This document shows positions 60,601-64,000 of a stretch of 64,000 nt of DNA, piece after piece; the stretch's first letter is position 1, and every line of letters starts with the position of its first letter. The DNA is from Panopea generosa. Its lineage: Eukaryota > Mollusca > Bivalvia > Adapedonta > Hiatellidae. The stretch spans positions 66,049,356 to 66,113,355 of the forward strand of contig CM055905.1 in assembly GCA_029582155.1 (NCBI GenBank). The letters are read 5' to 3'. Below the pieces are notes generated by a model. That model saw only the letters and a list, made by a program, of their open reading frames with translations, did not search any database and was not told the origin of the DNA. Position numbers and translations under genes: made by a program.

Positions 60601-63600
60601 AGTTCATACCTGCGAATATTATAGAAGAATTCCGATTGCTTATCAACAAGAAGCGAAGACTACCACGTTCATGTATTTCCTGCATCAGAATTTAATATTG
60701 TTTACATATCTATATGGTATCATAATATTTGTTCCGGCTTCAATACTTATTTATGCATGGAAAGTGTTACGCAAGGCTGCGCCCGGATGTAACCAATGAA
60801 AATCATACGAGCTGAATTTCCGGCCCAAATATTGGCATTCTTAAATAAACTACTTTTTTTATTTATGTAATTTAAAAAAAGTAAGACAAACATTAAAACT
60901 TTTTAAAAGCGTGCTAAAAGATTTATACGTGCATCAGATATTATAATGTGCCCCAACGGAAATGGACGCCAATTGCAGCAGGAGTCACAGTCTGGTACGC
61001 AGACTGGCTACTGTATGCAGGTTAAGACAAATGCAGGAGTGTTCACTTTCTCCGAACCGGAAGTAGAGTGAACCATCCGTGGAGTTTGTCCAAACGTTTC
61101 TTCAGCACAACTTGTCAAGCCGTATGTTTTTTAGAAAAGAAAGCGTCGCATATAATCAAGACTAATACCGAAGGATGACGGAATTGGCCGAGTATGTACG
61201 GTTGGTTGAGTACAGCAATCAAAAAGTCTCTCGGCCATTTCCGTAAATGTTCGAAATCACGTTGTACGGAAATGGCCGAGCGATTGTAGGGCTGTGTCAC
61301 CGCGTGATATATACATGTATGCCGAACATTTTATTATAGTATGATTATATATCAAAGACGTGATTATTTATGGTGCACTTATTTGTTACATCTCCATTGT
61401 TTTGTCCCATATATCTTATTTGTTTTATCTCCATAGCAACAGAATGAAATCGTATTAATTTGATATGAAATGTTATATCCCCATAACAACAGCATGAAAT
61501 CGTATTCATTTGATATGAAATGTTATATCCCCATAACAACAGCATGAAATCTAATTAATTTTATATGAAATGTTATATCCATATAGCAACAGCATGAAAT
61601 CTAATACATTTTATATGAAATGTTATATCCCCGTAACATCAGCATGAAATCTAATTCATTTTATATGAAATGTTTTATCCCCAAAGCAACAGCATGGAAT
61701 CTAATTCATTTTATATGAAATGTTATATCTCCATAGCAACAGCATGAAATGTAATTCGTTTTAAATAAAGTGTCCTCTTCGTCTTCTTTTTTTCTCCTTC
61801 TTCTTCTTCTTTTCTTCTTCTTCTAATTCTTCTTAATTTCTTTTTTTCTCTTTTGTCTTCTTTTTTTCGTCTTCTTCTTCCCATAATATACAGGGCCCAC
61901 TCAGGAACATTGTCGTGCTTGTGCAACTGTACAAGAGTGGTGTAAGGCGCGAACAAGTAATGCAGGTTTAAAAAGAAATGCAACTGTTTACTCGAAATGT
62001 GTATTTTGTCTGATTTATGGTGCGTCATGTTCTTTGTTATAGGCATATTACCACTATTGGAAAAAGGAAGTGCTTCCGTGGGGTAGTCGCATAATGGCGA
62101 TTATAAATCATCCTCATTTTAATGCTCTTTTTTTATTTGAATGGCATTATTGATGTATTTTGAACACTTTGATAGCATTGTCATGTTTGAATTGTGAATT
62201 TAGAAAAAAAAATGATGCTTGGAAATTGGGGTATGAATACATGATTTCGGAATCCTACTTTCACCTTGTCAACAGTGTACACACTGAACAGAAAGAAAAT
62301 CTCTTATATATGACACATGACCTCTACTTTTCTCATCATATTTTGATAGTGCAGAGGTTGACAAACAGTAAAATATAGGTTTCACTTCTTTCGTTTGGGA
62401 CTCTCTATGAATGACAAGCCTTCAAACTTTTATTATTTACTATAGAATAAAGAACAAAAGTCAATGGTGGGTTTACACCTCTAAGAGAGACTTGAGTGAA
62501 ATGGGGATGATTTTCCAAAATGTTAATTGTAGGTAAAATAACCTTTTTTTACACTCTCATAGTCTTAAACTGACAAACTGTTACACATACATAAAATGGG
62601 TTTGAAACAATACCGTCTCTGATGAGCAGTGAAAAGCCACGATCCAGGTATATTGTCATTGAACGTACGTAGGAGCATGGGGCTGGGTGGAAGGGTGGCT
62701 TTTTACTGCTATAGTGGGTATTGTTTCAAGCTCATTTTATGAATGTGTACTGAACAGTTTGCACCGAACTTTAGAAAGGCCAGACCTGTTGTTCTAATAA
62801 TTGACAACCGTGATGTCCACATTTCACTAGCAGCCGTTGAGCTAGTCAGAAATGAGAATATTGTTTTGGAATCCAGTTCCCTGAAGTTAAAAAAAATGAC
62901 GTTTTTGTACGTGCACCAAACAGACACGCTATCATAAATGCTATAGACAAATTAGTTGCCATTAAACAGCAGAAGTATATATAACTAGGGTGCACAAAAT
63001 ACTAATATAATGGTAAGAACAAACTTGTTTAATTATCACAAAACGTATACCTCATGCGCTATACCGACATTGACGTTTGCTTTAAAGCGTTTTTTGACGT
63101 AGAGTAGGGTTAAATAATTGAATATCATAATAAATCTAGCTTGTCAATTTTTCTAAAAATCTCACAATTATTGTACAATAAATAGTATGAAAACATATAA
63201 AAATTATGCAAAATTAGCTTTGTTTGATTTTTGGTAATTTTGATTTGAAACCGTTTTTACGAAAAAATCGGGAGAAAAAATAGTTTCCGTTTTTCGCTAG
63301 TATTTTCAAAATGTGGCGTTCGTCATATTTTTTGCATCTGTAAATCCATACATCCGTCAAATGTGTACATGGTGATATATGTTTCTATTCTGTGTATTAG
63401 GAATAACTCAACTGAGGTCGAAAAAATACGCGATTTTGCTGCTATACATTGGAGTAGTATAGTAGGAGGGAAGATATACCTATTCGACATTTTTTATATT
63501 ATACATATAATTGCAGCTGGGCACCACCGTCCAACATGAATTTTCCTGTTGATATATGTACAGGCAATCATGCTTGCCATACTTATGTTACAGGCAATGG

Positions 63601-63939
63601 CAGCTGGGTACTACCGCCCGTCATGAATCGTACTGCATATATACAGGGAACCATACTTGCTATATTTCATATATTGCAGGTAATGGCAGCTGGGTACCAC
63701 CGCCCTACATGGATAGTACTGCTGACATCTATAAAAATGAAAAAAATATATGGTTGTTTAACATTACCCATGATCCAAATGAGAGACTTGACCTGTCTGC
63801 AGATAACCCCGTCACGGTTGTAAAGATGTTGGACATACTGACCCGATATCAGAAGTCGGCTGTCCCTATTAGGTACCCACCAGGTGATAAACGCTCAAAC
63901 CCTAAGAACCTTGGGGGCTACTGGGGTCCATGGGAATAA
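47067..63939 (+). CDS. ARSB: Arylsulfatase B-type enzyme (ARSB/ARSI/ARSJ group), complete, 8 exons
   Basis: Exons: 47067-47369, 53885-54071, 54572-54744, 55774-55888, 57034-57129, 57919-58168, 59411-59562, 63680-63939; 511 residues. Type I sulfatases hydrolyse sulfate esters; ARSB removes 4-sulfate from N-acetylgalactosamine in dermatan and chondroitin sulfate in lysosomes. A signal peptide (residues 1-29) is followed by ADD (49-51, metal ligands), the C-T-P-T-R formylglycine motif with Cys88, GKWH (141-144), DNGG (292-295) and the C-terminal WGPWE. Length is close to human ARSB (533). The ATG at 47067 is chosen because it is the first in frame and gives a signal peptide. Intron 3 has a GC donor. 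Orthology within ARSB, ARSI and ARSJ is undecided. Confidence 0.93.
47390..47555 (-). mobile_element. TIR element AAGGACTTATAT, copy c, second half
   Basis: TTCCTGAGGTGAATGGAAGT and AATGAGATTTCATGAGATTT match the inverse of copy d (47760-47830) and copy b (37375-37450). The terminal part (GTCGTTTTTTTCTTC) is degraded. Confidence 0.6.
47705..48157 (+). mobile_element. TIR element AAGGACTTATAT, copy d
   Basis: GCAAGGACTGATATAGAAGA at left, TCCTATCCTTCTATATATAA GTCCTT at right, about 450 bp. ATGTTATGAACGCTCACGTA and AAAATCTCGCGAAATCTCG are shared with copy a. Confidence 0.85.
48236..48520 (+). mobile_element. SINE-like family B, best-preserved copy
   Basis: Head GGCACGATTAGCTCAGTCGT with TAGAGCGTCTGACTATCAAT, B-box GAGTTCGATTCCCC, then the full body ending CATTCAATCAATCT. 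The head could fold as a tRNA but continues into the shared SINE body. Confidence 0.8.
48606..48640 (+). repeat. (TTGA)n microsatellite
   Basis: GATTGATTGATTGATTGATT, as found at the tail of another family B copy at 18110. Confidence 0.85.
48936..49086. mobile_element. Hairpin MITE, about 150 bp, arms about 55 bp
   Basis: Left ATTTGTTTGTTTTTGGTGTA with CTTGTGATCACCAAAAA, right TTTTTGGTGATCACTTGATG with TTACACCAAAACAAACAAAT. The loop holds a second palindrome GTGGAAGGCCAC. Confidence 0.85.
49160..49580. repeat. 20-bp G-rich minisatellite, about 21 copies
   Basis: Unit GGAACTAGGGCTGCTGGTGG, with variants GAGCTAGG and TGCAGGGAACTAGG. G runs recur every few bases on the plus strand. It lies in sulfatase intron 1. 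Confidence 0.95.
50150..50355. repeat. Distant inverted repeat, arm 1 (partner 62265-62475)
   Basis: AAAGTTTGAATGTTTGTCAT, AAGTGAAACCTACATTTTAC and TTTGTCAACCTCTGCAGTAT are inverse matches to 62300-62450. The partner arm lies 12 kb away in the last intron of the same gene. Confidence 0.75.
50360..50680. mobile_element. TIR element AGTCTTGATCA, copy 1
   Basis: AGTCTTGATCACCGGCGACG, GACAAACGTCTTGATAAGTT and the inverse AACTTGTCAAGACGTTTGTC. It shares TATTTTCTATGACAAAG and CAGAGGTGTGCTTGTTTCAG with 59636-59968. Confidence 0.75.
51249..52028. mobile_element. Foldback element, CACAGGCCCTATCTTA ends
   Basis: Left arm CACAGGCCCTATCTTATTAT with GGAAAGGTAGGACACTTCGA. The right arm is the inverse (TGAAGTGTCCTATCTTTCCA, AGTAAGATAGGGCCTGTG). 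Arms about 75 bp, about 780 bp in all. No transposase frame seen. Confidence 0.85.
52290..52320 (+). repeat. Poly-C tract
   Basis: An uninterrupted run of more than 20 C; sequencing length here may be unreliable. Confidence 0.9.
52845..52905. repeat. Small hairpin (AAAAAAATAACATT ends)
   Basis: AAAAAAATAACATTTAAGAA faces GTTAATGTTATTTTTTG. About 60 bp, perhaps a short MITE remnant. Confidence 0.55.
52906..53884. other. Sulfatase intron 1, distal part, no recognised element
   Basis: No coding or repeat family recognised. The region has GCGCC- and GC-box-like bits (GGGCGGAGCTACGA near 52950) but no supported promoter. Confidence 0.4.
53885..54071 (+). CDS. ARSB: Arylsulfatase exon 2: GKWH catalytic segment
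   Basis: [45 protein letters not shown], then [11 protein letters not shown]. Lys142 and His144 match catalytic residues of type I sulfatases. Phase 0 start, phase 1 end at TATG|GTAAGA. The last about 34 bp plus the donor begin a tandem array. Confidence 0.94.
54038..54322 (+). repeat. Tandem array of exon-2 3' end plus donor, about 47-bp unit
   Basis: CTACCCACAAGTAGAGGATT, TGACTCGTTCTATG and GTAAGACTATAAT are repeated with starts at 54038 (exonic), 54085, 54132, 54179, about 54227 and about 54276. Three of the intronic copies keep a TATGGTAA donor-like core; others read ATGGAAAG or ATGATAAG. The period is not a multiple of three. Confidence 0.92.
54572..54744 (+). CDS. ARSB: Arylsulfatase exon 3, ends at a GC splice donor
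   Basis: [27 protein letters not shown] and a glycosylation site NGS, ending IIDKKHPEK. The frame continues at exon 4 ([16 protein letters not shown]), matching the family text. The donor is AAAAG|GCAAGT, a GC-AG intron with otherwise strong consensus. Phase 1 to phase 0. Confidence 0.93.
54876..55200 (+). repeat. Duplicated segment, copy 1 (partner 56004-56326)
   Basis: AATAAGTATGGCCCAAAACA to CAATACGGGGTCATTCAGTT. It contains GTCCGGCCGGCGTCCAGCGT. The two copies are in direct orientation and flank exon 4. Confidence 0.85.
55774..55888 (+). CDS. ARSB: Arylsulfatase exon 4
   Basis: [20 protein letters not shown], then [19 protein letters not shown]. Phase 0 to 1, acceptor CTTTTACAG, donor GCTG|GTACGG. 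It lies between the two copies of a 325-bp duplicated segment. Confidence 0.93.
56004..56326 (+). repeat. Duplicated segment, copy 2
   Basis: AATAAGTATGGCCCAGAACA to GGGGTCATTCAGTTCACTTT, about 1,128 bp after copy 1. The sequence beyond its right end differs from that beyond copy 1. Confidence 0.85.
56327..57033. other. Sulfatase intron 4, rest
   Basis: No supported gene, RNA or repeat family. Confidence 0.4.
57034..57129 (+). CDS. ARSB: Arylsulfatase exon 5
   Basis: [20 protein letters not shown], then [13 protein letters not shown]. Phase 1-1. Acceptor GTTGTAG, donor AACAG|GTATTC. Confidence 0.93.
57130..57918. other. Sulfatase intron 5, no recognised element
   Basis: Text such as GGGGCGTAGCTTTGCCGAAA, TGTAGGCACAGCTG and ATGCCTATGGGAAGCTACGT suggests an inverted-repeat remnant around 57480-57830, but the ends are not clear. 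Confidence 0.35.
57919..58168 (+). CDS. ARSB: Arylsulfatase exon 6: DNGG metal-binding segment
   Basis: [37 protein letters not shown], then [16 protein letters not shown]. Asp292 and Asn293 match the metal ligands of ARSB. Phase 1 to 2, donor TATCAA|GTGAGC. Confidence 0.95.
58308..58352 (+). repeat. GTGT/GTGC microsatellite
   Basis: GTGTGTGTGCGTGCGTGCGT and neighbours. Confidence 0.85.
58353..59410. other. Sulfatase intron 6, distal part
   Basis: A local repeat CACTCAATGACGCTGAGCAT / CACTCAATGACGTTGAGCAT near 58745 and 58800. Otherwise nothing recognised. Confidence 0.4.
59411..59562 (+). CDS. ARSB: Arylsulfatase exon 7
   Basis: [18 protein letters not shown], then [20 protein letters not shown]. 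Phase 2 to 1, acceptor ATGTTTCAG, donor GCCAG|GTATGT. Confidence 0.93.
59636..59968. mobile_element. TIR element AGTCTTGATCA, copy 2
   Basis: AGTCTTGATCATATGCGATG on the left and its inverse AGCGTCGCCTATGATCAAGA on the right, about 330 bp. It shares the TATTTTCTATGACAAAG core with copy 1. Confidence 0.85.
59981..61024. mobile_element. Large palindrome (foldback), arms about 420-500 bp
   Basis: Left arm starts TTAACCTGCATACAGTAGCC; right arm ends GGCTACTGTATGCAGGTTAA. Inner matches include GTTATACCCGGCATTTGATG / CATTGAATGCCGGGTATAAT and CCATTTCCGTTGGGGCACAT / ATGTGCCCCAACGGAAATGG. The spacer is about 60406-60525. An element of this shape may be a foldback transposon or two inverse copies of one element. 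Confidence 0.9.
61025..61168. mobile_element. Inverse copy of palindrome spacer plus AGTCTTGATCA end
   Basis: AATGCAGGAGTGTTCACTTT with AGAGTGAACC is the inverse of 60440-60500. It is followed by AAACGTTTCTTCAGCACAAC and AAGCGTCGCATATAATCAAG, which is the right end of the AGTCTTGATCA element. Confidence 0.75.
61430..61768. repeat. 50-bp minisatellite, about seven copies
   Basis: Unit ATATGAAATGTTATATCCCC with ATAACAACAGCATGAAATC and TAATTCATTTT. Unrelated in sequence to the 50-bp satellite at 40446-46194 despite the equal period. Confidence 0.92.
61775..61888. repeat. (CTT)n-rich pyrimidine tract
   Basis: TTCTTCTTCTTTTCTTCTTC and similar. Low complexity. Confidence 0.85.
62265..62475. repeat. 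Distant inverted repeat, arm 2
   Basis: AGAGGTTGACAAACAGTAAA, ATAGGTTTCACTTCTTTCGT and CTTCAAACTTTTATTATTTA are inverse to 50170-50330. Confidence 0.75.
62476..63500. other. Sulfatase intron 7, distal part, no recognised element
   Basis: AT-rich; short open frames on both strands without recognisable domains. Confidence 0.4.
63511..63740 (+). repeat. About 86-bp tandem repeat spanning the exon 8 acceptor
   Basis: CAGCTGGG recurs at 63514, 63601 and 63687 with following ACCACCGTCC, ACTACCGCCC and ACCACCGCCC and preceding AG sites (TTGCAG, TTACAG, TTGCAG). The last copy is the real exon 8 start. The period of 86-87 bp is not a multiple of three. Confidence 0.88.
63680..63939 (+). CDS. ARSB: Arylsulfatase exon 8: C-terminal part
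   Basis: [34 protein letters not shown], then [18 protein letters not shown] and GYWGPWE, stop TAA at 63937-63939. The D-P-N-E-R-x-D-L motif is typical of the sulfatase C-terminal domain. Acceptor ATATTGCAG is the last of three similar sites. Overlapping AATAAA at 63935-63940 covers the stop codon. Confidence 0.95.
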
Positions 63940-63940
63940 A
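63935..63940 (+). terminator. AATAAA poly(A)-signal hexamer overlapping the stop codon
   Basis: The hexamer includes TAA of the stop. Its use would give a 3' UTR of only about 10-30 nt. A later signal may lie beyond the window. Confidence 0.3.
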
Positions 63941-64000
63941 CACATGTACACGTAACAAATTGTGTAATCATGATGCATGTAATGCATTGCTTCTTATAGA

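Noticed and set aside
62160-62937. Short open frames of 64-72 residues in sulfatase intron 7
   Set aside because: No recognisable domain, no splice context, partly within an inverted repeat; expected by chance in this length.

Overview
The window is animal nuclear DNA. It has long multi-exon genes with GT-AG introns, EGF and laminin-G modules, AT-rich introns, tRNA-derived SINE-like elements and several small inverted-repeat transposons. The gene content and the style of the dispersed repeats suggest a marine mollusc, perhaps a bivalve. This is an inference from repeat style, since no marker gene for the lineage is present.

Region 1 (1-32,363, + strand) is most of a crumbs (crb) gene. The 5' end (signal peptide and first exons) lies upstream. 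I can thread 24 exons with consistent splice phases, giving at least 2,198 residues. The order is about 17 EGF-like repeats, laminin-G 1, one EGF, laminin-G 2, one EGF, laminin-G 3, about 20 more EGF repeats, a transmembrane helix and a tail of about 41 residues ending in ERLI. The tail identifies the gene: it has a FERM-binding-like GRYKPS and the PDZ ligand ERLI. Introns are packed with minisatellites, SINE-like elements and MITE families. One 160-185 bp MITE occurs about seven times.

Region 2 (32,364-46,980) is intergenic. It holds the crb 3' UTR with a tandem repeat of about 95 bp, inverted-repeat elements, and a satellite block of about 5.75 kb (40,446-46,194) made of about 115 copies of a 50-bp unit with local three-unit higher-order repeats.

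Region 3 (46,740-63,939, + strand) is a complete arylsulfatase of the ARSB/ARSI/ARSJ group. It has 8 exons and 511 residues, a signal peptide, the formylglycine motif C-T-P-T-R, a GKWH motif, a DNGG metal site and a conserved C-terminal GPW end. Intron 1 (6.5 kb) and intron 7 (4.1 kb) are filled with foldback elements. Intron 3 is a GC-AG intron.

The most unusual signals are two. (i) At four or more places an exon edge with its splice site has been duplicated: crb exon 7 end (14 units of 72/62 bp), sulfatase exon 2 end (about six 47-bp units), sulfatase exon 8 start (about three 86-bp units), and the crb exon 18 donor flank (two copies around a MITE). (ii) The first coding exon of the sulfatase lies between the two halves of one copy of a terminal-inverted-repeat element that has three other copies in the window, as if the exon had been captured by the element. 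The two genes have no obvious functional link: crb acts in apical polarity at epithelial membranes, and the sulfatase in lysosomal or extracellular glycosaminoglycan desulfation.
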